DNA of 6,507 bases, from the NCBI GenBank assembly GCA_020024395.1, contig JAHHTV010000089.1:1-6507 (forward strand), written 5' to 3'. The position numbers and the translations under genes are program-made. Positions 1-6,478 of this stretch are shown here, one piece after another (within the stretch, counting starts at the first letter, position 1; each line of letters opens with the position of its first letter). The notes beneath the pieces were generated by a model. That model did no database searches. It was not told the DNA's origin and saw only the letters and a list, made by a program, of their open reading frames with translations. Source of the DNA: Anaerotignum sp. (GTDB lineage: Bacteria; Bacillota; Clostridia; Lachnospirales; Anaerotignaceae).

Positions 1-156
1 ATATAAACATAGTATGGTATGCCAAACATTTTACATATACAGTTTACTATAATCGCTATTGAGTTGTAAATGAGAACTTATTACCAACATTTTTGATAAT
101 TTTCTGTCAACTTTTACAAAAACTTGAAATGCCATATGGGCAAAATGCAAGAACAA

Positions 157-172
157 TGGTAGCAATATTGCT
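157..172 (+). promoter_or_regulatory. Possible sigma-54 (-24/-12) promoter element upstream of rpoN
   Basis: The sequence TGGTAG-CAATA-TTGCT has the GG (158-159) and GC (170-171) dinucleotides exactly 10 nt apart, as in the sigma-54 consensus TGGCAC-N5-TTGCW. The downstream half matches fully, while the upstream half lacks both C residues of the CAC. Transcription would start near 183. If real, sigma-54 would recognise the promoter of its own gene. The match is partial, and no enhancer-type sites or activator gene can be pointed to, so chance remains likely. Confidence 0.25.
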
Positions 173-196
173 GTTTGGTGTGCCTTATGATACAAT
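168..196 (+). promoter_or_regulatory. Candidate sigma-A promoter for the rpoN operon
   Basis: A TTGCTG box (168-173) and a TACAAT box (191-196) are separated by exactly 17 bp. That is four of six matches to TTGACA and five of six to TATAAT. Transcription would start at about 203, leaving a leader of roughly 40 nt before the ATG at 243. The fit is moderate, and AT-rich DNA produces such matches by chance, so this is a best guess rather than a firm call. It overlaps a possible sigma-54 element. Confidence 0.5.
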
Positions 197-242
197 TAAA
201 AAACACATGTAATCAAGAAAAAATAAAAAAGGGGGCGATGAC

Positions 243-1601
243 ATGGATTTATCATTGCAGTTGCAGCAAAAACAAATTCTTTCACAAAGGATGCAGCAAT
301 CCGTAGAAATATTGCAAATGAATACATTAGCACTTTCCGAGTATATTCGAGAAGTTTCGGAAGAAAATCCGCTGCTAGACTGGTCAGAAGACCATGTTGC
401 CGAAAAAGAAGAACCCTCTTTGCTGCAAAAATTGGAGTGGCTGCAAGAAGGCGATGAGCAAAACAGGGGCTATTACCAAATGGATATGGAAAATGAAAAA
501 GAAAGAGAAGATTTGCGTTTTGGCAAAAAAGAAGCACAAAATTTAAGGGAATATCTTTTGTTTCAAATTCATATTCTGCCCATAGAAGAAAAAGAAAAGA
601 AAATACTCTGTTTTTTGGCAGAAAGTACAGAAGAAAGTGGGTATTTGGAAACAGACGCTTTGCAAGCTGCAAAAGAAAGATATGGTTTAACATCTTTGCA
701 GGCAGAACAGGTGCTTGCCCATTTGCAGTCATTAGACCCACCCGGGGTAGGGGCAAGAGATTTGAAAGAATGTTTGCAAATACAATTAAGACAAAAAAAT
801 GCTTCTGTGGCAGCATTACAAATTGTAGAACAATATTTGCAGGATATTGCAAAAAATCGTATTGCATATATAGCAAAAAAATTGCATATTTCTATGGAAC
901 AGATGACACAAGCTTTGGAGGAAATCCGTAACTGTACACCAAAACCAGGAAGTGGATTTGCCACAGACAGACCTGTAGAGTATGTGATACCTGATGTTTT
1001 TGTGGAGCGAAAAGGAGAAGAATTATTTGTCAGTGTCAATCAAAATACAGTACCTCGTTTGTTTGTGACACCATCATATCAAAAATTGTTGAAACAAGAC
1101 CAATCCAAAGAAACAAAAGAGTATATTATGCATAAACTCAAACAGGCAGAATGGGCAGTGCAATGTGTCAACAGACGGGAAAGTACGTTATTAGAAACAA
1201 CAAGACAAATTGTACTTGCACAAAGAGAATTTTTTCTATATCCAAATGGCACACTCAAACCATTGCGTATGGCAGATATTGCAGAACGGATACAAATGCA
1301 TGAATCTACGGTTAGTCGTGCAGTCAAAGAAAAATATCTACAATGTGAAAAAGGGGTATTTGCTTTGACGGATTTCTTTTCCAAAGCAATGGCAACAGAT
1401 GGCACAGAAAGTGTTTCTGCACAATCTGTACAAAACCGTATAGAAGCCATGATTGCACAAGAAGATAAAACACACCCTTACAGTGATAGAGAATTGACAG
1501 AACAACTCACTGCCGCAGGTATTCATATTTCTAGAAGAACAGTTGCGAAATATCGAGAGGCATTGGGTATTCCGGGTGCGTTAGGCAGAAAACAATATTA
1601 A
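243..1601 (+). CDS. rpoN: RNA polymerase sigma-54 factor RpoN
   Basis: This is the alternative sigma factor that directs core RNA polymerase to -24/-12 promoters and needs an ATP-driven enhancer-binding activator to open them. All three family regions are visible in the 452 residues. The N-terminus is a Gln/Leu-rich region I (about 1-47, starting MDLSLQLQQKQ and ending SEENPLL), which contacts activators. An acidic linker follows (about 48-95). The core-binding domain includes the conserved LDPPGVGARDL (164-174). The DNA-binding part has a helix-turn-helix around 342-361 with HESTVSRAV, then an FALTDFFS segment. The RpoN box, SRRTVAKYRE (430-439), differs from the usual ARRTVAKYRE only at its first residue. 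Length is normal and the gene looks intact. The ATG at 243 is preceded by AGGGGG (230-235) at 7 nt spacing, a G-rich and slightly unusual binding site. The gene is probably cotranscribed with the MocR-type gene 11 nt downstream. No sigma-54 activator is encoded in the window, so its target genes are unknown. Confidence 0.97.
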   Translation: MDLSLQLQQKQILSQRMQQSVEILQMNTLALSEYIREVSEENPLLDWSEDHVAEKEEPSLLQKLEWLQEGDEQNRGYYQMDMENEKEREDLRFGKKEAQNLREYLLFQIHILPIEEKEKKILCFLAESTEESGYLETDALQAAKERYGLTSLQAEQVLAHLQSLDPPGVGARDLKECLQIQLRQKNASVAALQIVEQYLQDIAKNRIAYIAKKLHISMEQMTQALEEIRNCTPKPGSGFATDRPVEYVIPDVFVERKGEELFVSVNQNTVPRLFVTPSYQKLLKQDQSKETKEYIMHKLKQAEWAVQCVNRRESTLLETTRQIVLAQREFFLYPNGTLKPLRMADIAERIQMHESTVSRAVKEKYLQCEKGVFALTDFFSKAMATDGTESVSAQSVQNRIEAMIAQEDKTHPYSDRELTEQLTAAGIHISRRTVAKYREALGIPGALGRKQY

Positions 1602-1612
1602 GGAGTTTTGGT

Positions 1613-3031
1613 ATGACAGCACCCATTTTTGATATTTCTATAAACAAAAAAATAGAAACCCCATTATATCAACAAATTGCAGATGGCATTGCGGCACTGA
1701 TTGTAGATGGTATGATATGTGCAGATGAAAAGTTGCCGCCGATACGCAAAATGGCAACACATTTTGGCGTGAATGCAGTTACCATTGTCAATGCATATAA
1801 ATGTTTAGAACAAAAGAAAATGGTGTATTCTCATGTGGGCAGTGGCACATATGTTTCCCCATTGCCCATAGAAAAACTATCATCACCCATTACACGAAAA
1901 AACATAGAACAGATACAATGTTTGCCTGTTTGGGAAAATGTCATCAATTTTACAGATACATCATTACCAGATGATTTGTTTCCGGTTGATGAGTTCAAAT
2001 ATGCATTTGATACGGTTTTGGAACGTGAAAAAGGTGGTGCATTTCGTTATACAGATAGTATGGGGTATTTGCCATTACGGGAAACACTTTGCCGTTATTT
2101 GGCATCGTTTGGAATCAAAACAAGTGCAGATTTTGTGCAAATTGTAACAGGGGCGCAACAAGGCATAGATATTATTGCAAAGGCACTTTTGCAGTATGGG
2201 GATACTGTATTTGTAGAAACACCAACTTTTTATGGTGCGGCAGGTGCATTTTTATCAAAAGGTGCAAAATTGGTGGAAATTCCAATGGAAGTTGATGGTA
2301 TGGATATGACCACATTGGAAAATCATTTGAAATTGTATCACCCCAAATTTTTATATATGATGGCATATTTTCAGACACCTACGGGTATTTCTTATTCTTT
2401 GGAAAAAAAGAGACATTTGCTTTCTCTGGCAGAAAAATATGATATTCACATCATAGAAGAAGATGATTTTTATGATTTTCATTATACAAAAGAAAAACCA
2501 TTGCCATTAAAAGCATTAGATTATAAAAATCGTGTCATTTATATCAAAAGTTTTTCAAAAGTATTGATGCCTGGGCTGCGTATGGGTTTGATGGTATTGC
2601 CGAAAAAAATCAAAACGGCTGTACTGGAAGCAAAATATATGACCGATATTTCCACATCTGGTTTTATACAAAAAGCAATGGAAGAATATTTGGAAATCAA
2701 CGGCTGGGAAAAGCGTGGCAAGCAAGTGCGAAAATATGGCGGTGAAAAATACCGAAAAGCCATTTCTATGGCAAAAAAATATCTGTTGCCTATGGCGACA
2801 TACCATGTACCATATGGTGGCGTGAGTTTGTGGGTGGAATTGCCAAAACACATAGATGCAGAAATATTTTGCAATCGTGCTTTGGAAAAAAATGTATTGG
2901 TTTCACCAGGCAATCAGTTTTTGATTGGTGTAACAAAAAGCAACCATATTCGGATAAGCTTTGCAGGACTTTCTGATGATAAAATAGAAGTTGGTATGAA
3001 GCGATTGGGTGAAGTGTTACAAGGTATGTGA
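1613..3031 (+). CDS. MocR/GntR-family regulator with PLP-dependent aminotransferase domain
   Basis: This 472-residue protein has the standard MocR build, and length fits the family. An N-terminal GntR-type winged helix (about 16-81, containing PPIRKMATHFGVNAVTIVNAY) is joined by a linker to a fold-type I aminotransferase-like domain (about 110-470). PLP-site residues are visible. Lys316 in SFSK is the expected Schiff-base lysine, and Arg323 follows in MPGLRMG. Asp284 is the expected ring-nitrogen contact, with Tyr287 (or Phe286) near the O3' position. QTPTG (254-258) is the family version of NPTG, and Arg447 in HIRISF is the expected carboxylate-binding arginine. Characterised relatives such as GabR and PdxR sense an amino compound or PLP and regulate transcription, often of a neighbouring gene; true transamination is rare. 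The ligand cannot be read from this sequence. The ATG at 1613 has AAGGAGT (1600-1606), which overlaps the rpoN stop codon, at 6 nt spacing. That supports cotranscription with rpoN, and autoregulation of the shared promoter is possible but not shown. Confidence 0.94.
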   Translation: MTAPIFDISINKKIETPLYQQIADGIAALIVDGMICADEKLPPIRKMATHFGVNAVTIVNAYKCLEQKKMVYSHVGSGTYVSPLPIEKLSSPITRKNIEQIQCLPVWENVINFTDTSLPDDLFPVDEFKYAFDTVLEREKGGAFRYTDSMGYLPLRETLCRYLASFGIKTSADFVQIVTGAQQGIDIIAKALLQYGDTVFVETPTFYGAAGAFLSKGAKLVEIPMEVDGMDMTTLENHLKLYHPKFLYMMAYFQTPTGISYSLEKKRHLLSLAEKYDIHIIEEDDFYDFHYTKEKPLPLKALDYKNRVIYIKSFSKVLMPGLRMGLMVLPKKIKTAVLEAKYMTDISTSGFIQKAMEEYLEINGWEKRGKQVRKYGGEKYRKAISMAKKYLLPMATYHVPYGGVSLWVELPKHIDAEIFCNRALEKNVLVSPGNQFLIGVTKSNHIRISFAGLSDDKIEVGMKRLGEVLQGM

Positions 3032-3048
3032 TAAAGGAGTATTAAACA

Positions 3049-3402
3049 ATGTATTTTGAAAGTTGGGCAACATTGTCTGTCAAAAATCCGAAAACAAAAA
3101 CAGGCTGGGATAAACAACGGCTGTATCTATATTTGCTCCAAAGTTGTGAGCAAAAATACACCATACCATTACAAACATATTTTGGGTTATACAAAAAAGA
3201 TGGTGCTTTGGCAGATATGTTGTTTGAAATTTTGTTTGATGCAGTATATGATGGCTCTGATGCACAAGTTGCTGCAGCATATTATATTTCACAAATGGAT
3301 AAAGAAATACTGCGACAACGCAAACAAAAATTATTACAGGCACAACAAAATGATGTCGAGTGGAAAAGACCTTTTTTAGATGATGATTTGACATGGTTAT
3401 AG
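3049..3402 (+). CDS. Conserved-looking hypothetical protein, 117 aa
   Basis: I do not recognise this protein. The call as a real gene rests on AAAGGAGT (3033-3040) placed 8 nt before the ATG, a 17 nt gap to the preceding gene, and codon use like its neighbours. It is predicted to be soluble, with no signal peptide or membrane segment. It is rich in aromatics (nine Tyr, Trp at 7, 20, 105 and 116). A probably helical middle (about 51-100) ends in a basic Gln/Lys/Arg-rich stretch with RQRKQK (89-94), and the tail is acidic (FLDDDLTWL). Position suggests it is the last gene of the rpoN-mocR operon, but no function can be inferred from that. An overlapping frame opening with TTG at 3056 lacks its own spaced binding site and is taken as a shadow. 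The stop codon lies just 11 nt before the -35 box of the alaS promoter. Confidence 0.75.
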   Translation: MYFESWATLSVKNPKTKTGWDKQRLYLYLLQSCEQKYTIPLQTYFGLYKKDGALADMLFEILFDAVYDGSDAQVAAAYYISQMDKEILRQRKQKLLQAQQNDVEWKRPFLDDDLTWL

Positions 3403-3413
3403 CAAAAATGTGC

Positions 3414-3442
3414 TTGACAAAGAAAAATGTGCTGTCTATAAT
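3414..3442 (+). promoter_or_regulatory. Consensus sigma-A promoter of the alaS T-box leader
   Basis: A perfect TTGACA (3414-3419) and a perfect TATAAT (3437-3442) are separated by the optimal 17 bp. Transcription should start at about 3448-3450, giving a leader of roughly 335 nt before the alaS start codon. A strong constitutive promoter followed by an attenuator is the usual arrangement for T-box genes, where control is exerted after initiation. It lies immediately after the preceding gene with no terminator in between. Confidence 0.9.
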
Positions 3443-3497
3443 CAAATTATATTATTTTTGTGTGGTATATACCCGCAAAAATTGCATACAGATAAAA

Positions 3498-3750
3498 GCC
3501 AAGAGAAGAAGGAGTACACAACGGGTGGACTTTACAGAGAGAAAATGTTGGTGTGAATTTTTCAGCAGCACATTGTGGAAGCAGTCTTTTCGGGCAGTAT
3601 TTGCCCAGCTCTTTGACGGAAAAATAGTATGTCAAAGCGTATGTCTGCGTGAAAGACAAAAAAGTGATGTTTTTTGTTTTGGAAAAACATAATGAGGGTG
3701 GTACCACGGTGAATAATTCGTCCCTGACTGTTGCAGTCAGGGGCTTTTTT
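3498..3750 (+). promoter_or_regulatory. T-box riboswitch, tRNA-Ala specific, controlling alaS
   Basis: This leader senses uncharged tRNA-Ala and allows alaS transcription when charging falls. In Stem I, GAGAAGA (3503-3509) pairs with TCTTTTC (3585-3591) below the specifier loop, and CACAA (3517-3521) pairs with TTGTG (3573-3577) above it. The loop strands are AGGAGTA (3510-3516), with the conserved AGTA, and GAAGCAG (3578-3584). The specifier codon is therefore GCA (3581-3583), alanine, followed by a purine. The distal AGAGAG motif is at 3536-3541 and the apical GTTGGTG loop at 3547-3553. Further hairpins are 3592-3596/3602-3606 and a Stem II-like CTTTGAC/GTCAAAG (3611-3617/3631-3637). Stem III is 3667-3674/3683-3690. 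The T-box core spans 3691-3709. Its TGGT bulge (3699-3702) complements the ACCA end of tRNA-Ala. The antiterminator pairs AGGG (3695-3698) with CCCT (3722-3725) and ACG (3706-3708) with CGT (3719-3721), which excludes the terminator. Helices were paired by eye. Confidence 0.96.
3720..3750 (+). terminator. Rho-independent terminator of the alaS T-box
   Basis: A stem of 3720-3730 pairs with 3734-3744: nine perfect base pairs (CCCTGACTG with CAGTCAGGG), extended by one G-U and one G-C pair. It closes a TTG loop and is followed by six T residues (3745-3750). Bases 3719-3725 are also the 3' strand of the antiterminator, so the two folds compete. With charged tRNA-Ala the terminator should form and stop transcription before alaS. 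It is also the first intrinsic terminator reached by transcripts coming from the rpoN operon. Confidence 0.95.
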
Positions 3751-3772
3751 ATTATCTGCATGATATTTTTTT

Positions 3773-3779
3773 AAGGAGG
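3773..3779 (+). promoter_or_regulatory. Ribosome binding site of alaS
   Basis: AAGGAGG lies 6 nt upstream of the ATG at 3786. It is a perfect Shine-Dalgarno sequence and fixes the start codon. It lies downstream of the T-box terminator and outside its stem, so translation is not obviously gated by the riboswitch. Confidence 0.9.
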
Positions 3780-3785
3780 TTTTTT

Positions 3786-6428
3786 ATGAAATATTTAGGA
3801 GTAAATGAAATTAGAGAAGCATTTTTGAAATTTTTTGAAAGTAAAGAACATTTGCGTTTGCAAAGTTTCCCTTTGGTACCGCAGAATGATAACAGCTTGT
3901 TGTTAATCAATTCTGGTATGGCACCTATGAAAGCATATTTCACAGGACAGGAAATTCCACCAAGTAAACGTGTGACAACTTGCCAAAAATGTATTCGTAC
4001 AGGTGATATTGAAAATGTGGGGAAAACAGCACGTCATGGTACATTTTTTGAAATGCTGGGTGATTTTTCATTTGGTGATTATTTCAAAAATGAAATTATC
4101 CCTTGGTCTTGGGAATTTGTGACAAAAGTATTGGAAATTCCAGAAGACAAGCTGTATGTCACAATTTATGAAGAAGATGACGAAACAGGTAATATTTGGC
4201 ACGAAAAAGTAGGGTTACCAAGAGAACGTATTGTAAAATTGGGCAAAGCCGATAATTTCTGGGAGCATGGCACAGGCCCTTGCGGCCCTTGTACAGAAAT
4301 TTATTTTGACCGTGGAGAAGCATATGGCTGTGATAGCCCAACTTGCGGCGTTGGTTGTGATTGTGATAGATACATGGAATTTTGGAATTTGGTATTGACA
4401 CAATTCAATGCAAATGAAGATGGCACATATACAGAATTGGCACAAAAAAATGTGGATACTGGTATGGGCTTGGAACGTATGGCAACCATTATGCAAGGGG
4501 TAGACTCTATTTTTGACGTAGATACTATCAAAGCCATTCGTGATGCTGTTTGTCAAAAAGCAGGTGTACAATATGGCACAGACGCCAAAATTGACGTTTC
4601 TGTGCGTGTCATTACAGACCATATCCGTTCTGTTACCATGATGACAGCAGATGGTGTATTGCCCTCTAATGAAGGCCGTGGCTATGTATTGCGTCGTTTG
4701 TTGCGCCGTGCAGCACGTCATGGAAAATTGTTGGGTATTGAAGGTGAATTTTTGGCAGAATTGTCAAAATCCGTGATTGCTTGCAGTGGGGAAGCATATC
4801 CAGAATTGGTTTCTAAAAAAGACCATATTTTCAAAATTTTGTCCATTGAAGAAAACAGCTTTTATAAAACCATTGACAAAGGTATGGAAATACTAAAAGC
4901 AGATATGGAAGAAATGAAAGCAGCAGGCGTAAAAGTGATGTCTGGTGAAAAATCATTCCGTTTGTATGACACATATGGTTTCCCTGTGGATTTGACAAAA
5001 GAAATATTGGCAGAAGAAAACATGGAAATTGATGAAAATGCTTTTGCTGAAGAAATGAAACAGCAAAAAGAACGTGCAAGAGCGGCAAGAGCAAAATCCA
5101 ATTATATGGGGGCAGCTGCAACCGTATACAATGATTTATCTGTCGATTTGGAAACAGCTTTTGCAGGCTATGATGTATTTGAAATATGCGACGCAAAAGT
5201 AGTTGCGTTAGTAGCAAATGATAAAATTGCACAAGTGGCACATACAGGTGATAGTGTTGCTGTATTTTTGGATAAAACACCTTTCTATGCAGAAAGCGGC
5301 GGTCAGGTAGGCGATAAAGGTACTATCAAAACAGATACAGGCGTGATAGAAGTGACAGATTGTATCAAAGTCATTGGTGGCAAAATTGCACATATTGGTG
5401 AGGTAACAGAAGGTAGTTTGGAAATGGGAGCAACGGTTTGTGCAGCGATTGACAAAGGTTTGCGTATGGCTTCTGCAAGAAACCACACAGCAACACATTT
5501 GTTGCATAAAGCATTGCGTACTGTATTGGGTAGCCATGTAGAACAGGCTGGTTCTTATGTAAGTGCAGAACGTTTGCGTTTTGACTTTACCCATTTTGCA
5601 GCGTTGACAACAGAAGAAGTACAACAAGTAGAAAAATTGGTCAATGACGCTATTTTTGCAAGTTATGAAGTCTTTGCAGAAGAAATGTCTATGAATGCAG
5701 CAAGAGAAAAAGGTGCTATGGCACTTTTTGGTGAAAAATACGGTGATGTTGTGCGTGTGGTTGACATGGGCGGTTACAGTATTGAGCTTTGTGGCGGCGC
5801 TCATTTGGCAAATACTGCACAAGTTGGTTCTTTCAAAATATTATCCGAAAATGGTGTTGCAGCAGGTGTCAGACGTATAGAAGCATTGACAGGTGCAGAA
5901 GCACTGAAATATTATCAAGCACAAGAAGCAGAAATCAAAGAAATGTGCAAATTGGTAAAAGCAACACCTGATAAATTGTTGGCACGATTGGAACAGATTT
6001 TAGCAGAACAAAAAGAAACTGCAAAAGAGTTGGAAAAATTGAAAGCAAAAATGGCAGGCGGTGCAGCCGATGAAATTTTGAATACAAAAATAGAAATCAA
6101 TGGCGTGACAGTGCTGGCAGCTGAAATCAAAGATATAGACGGTAATGGTTTGCGTACATTGGGTGACCAATTAAAACAAAAAATGGCTAGTGGTGTCATT
6201 GTATTGGCAAGCGGCAAAGATGGTAAAGTCAATTTGATGGCTATGGCAACAGATGATGTTGTCAAAAAAGGTGCACATGCTGGTAATATCATAAAAGCAG
6301 CAGCAACAGTTTGTGGTGGCGGCGGCGGTGGTCGTCCGAATATGGCACAAGCAGGCGGCAAAGATGCAACAAAAATTGCAGATGCATTGCAAAAAGCAAA
6401 AGAAGTCATTACAGAACAAATTGGATAA
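3786..6428 (+). CDS. alaS: Alanyl-tRNA synthetase
   Basis: This class II synthetase charges tRNA-Ala with alanine in the cytoplasm and removes mis-attached serine or glycine. The 880 residues match the usual bacterial length, and all domains are present. The catalytic domain (about 1-240) has the motif 2 region RHGTFFEMLGDFSFGDYF (83-100) and the motif 3 region DTGMGLERM (224-232). The middle domain for tRNA recognition follows (about 241-460, with NEGRGYVLRRLLRRAARHGK at 295-314). The editing domain includes ESGGQVGD (503-510) and the zinc-site pair HTATH (567-571) and CGGAH (669-673), matching the H564/H568/C666/H670 set of the E. coli enzyme. The C-terminal DHHA1/C-Ala region ends with the glycine-rich GGGGGGRPNMAQAGGKD (844-860). 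A cysteine cluster (C166, C169, C182, C187, C191, C193) lies in the catalytic domain. Expression should be governed by the T-box leader. The gene appears intact and is followed by its own terminator. Confidence 0.98.
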   Translation: MKYLGVNEIREAFLKFFESKEHLRLQSFPLVPQNDNSLLLINSGMAPMKAYFTGQEIPPSKRVTTCQKCIRTGDIENVGKTARHGTFFEMLGDFSFGDYFKNEIIPWSWEFVTKVLEIPEDKLYVTIYEEDDETGNIWHEKVGLPRERIVKLGKADNFWEHGTGPCGPCTEIYFDRGEAYGCDSPTCGVGCDCDRYMEFWNLVLTQFNANEDGTYTELAQKNVDTGMGLERMATIMQGVDSIFDVDTIKAIRDAVCQKAGVQYGTDAKIDVSVRVITDHIRSVTMMTADGVLPSNEGRGYVLRRLLRRAARHGKLLGIEGEFLAELSKSVIACSGEAYPELVSKKDHIFKILSIEENSFYKTIDKGMEILKADMEEMKAAGVKVMSGEKSFRLYDTYGFPVDLTKEILAEENMEIDENAFAEEMKQQKERARAARAKSNYMGAAATVYNDLSVDLETAFAGYDVFEICDAKVVALVANDKIAQVAHTGDSVAVFLDKTPFYAESGGQVGDKGTIKTDTGVIEVTDCIKVIGGKIAHIGEVTEGSLEMGATVCAAIDKGLRMASARNHTATHLLHKALRTVLGSHVEQAGSYVSAERLRFDFTHFAALTTEEVQQVEKLVNDAIFASYEVFAEEMSMNAAREKGAMALFGEKYGDVVRVVDMGGYSIELCGGAHLANTAQVGSFKILSENGVAAGVRRIEALTGAEALKYYQAQEAEIKEMCKLVKATPDKLLARLEQILAEQKETAKELEKLKAKMAGGAADEILNTKIEINGVTVLAAEIKDIDGNGLRTLGDQLKQKMASGVIVLASGKDGKVNLMAMATDDVVKKGAHAGNIIKAAATVCGGGGGGRPNMAQAGGKDATKIADALQKAKEVITEQIG

Positions 6429-6439
6429 ACCATAAAAAT

Positions 6440-6478
6440 AATAGAGAGGTATATTTTGTATATGCCTCTCTATTTTTT
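6440..6478 (+). terminator. Rho-independent terminator downstream of alaS
   Basis: The arms 6440-6454 and 6460-6474 form a 15 bp stem with a single G-T wobble. Its core is AATAGAGAGG paired with CCTCTCTATT, closing a 5 nt loop. A run of T residues (6473-6478) follows, and an A-rich stretch (6434-6438) precedes it, so it could work on both strands. It starts 11 nt after the alaS stop codon. Confidence 0.93.

Larger units (their letters stand above)
1..242. other. AT-rich intergenic leader upstream of rpoN
   Basis: I see no coding region on either strand here. The stretch is very AT-rich. It contains an isolated TATAAT (48-53) with no matching -35 box, a CCATATGG palindrome (132-139) inside the imperfect inverted repeat TGCC/GGCA (130-142), and two near-identical TGGTRTGCC words (15-23 and 176-184). 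The promoter candidates that probably drive rpoN lie at its right end and are listed separately. No hairpin with a T-tract was seen, so the end of an upstream gene is not marked here. An upstream neighbour, if any, lies outside the window. Confidence 0.7.

Noticed and set aside
48..53. Isolated TATAAT as a promoter
   Set aside because: No -35-like hexamer lies 16-18 bp upstream, there is no extended TGN, and it is about 190 nt from the gene. Such hexamers are expected by chance in this AT-rich stretch.
105..110. TTGACA on the minus strand as a divergent promoter
   Set aside because: No acceptable -10 box is found at 16-18 bp spacing on that strand, and no divergent gene is in the window.
196..876. 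226-codon minus-strand frame opposite rpoN
   Set aside because: It lies antisense to an unmistakable rpoN and is Phe/Leu-rich, as expected for the complement of an A- and Gln/Lys-rich gene. No binding site was seen.
3056..3379. 107-codon overlapping frame inside the small hypothetical gene, starting with TTG
   Set aside because: It overlaps the better-supported frame at 3049, which starts with ATG and has correct spacing to AAAGGAGT. Its Ile/Cys/Lys-heavy translation looks like a frame shadow.
3566..3571. GCAGCA as an alternative T-box specifier
   Set aside because: It lies inside the upper Stem I region, above the CACAA/TTGTG helix. The GCA at 3581-3583 sits in the symmetric specifier loop opposite AGTA.
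3393..3692. 99-codon open frame across the alaS leader
   Set aside because: It runs through the consensus promoter and the structured T-box, has no spaced ribosome binding site, and its translation is low-complexity and basic. The leader RNA explains the sequence fully.
4269..4287. TGGCAC followed by CTTGC in alaS as a sigma-54 promoter
   Set aside because: The GG to GC spacing is off by one, and the bases encode the conserved HGTGPCGPC of AlaRS.
5915..6433. 172-codon minus-strand frame opposite the end of alaS
   Set aside because: It is the antisense shadow of the AlaRS C-terminal domain. The proline run is the complement of the conserved glycine run.
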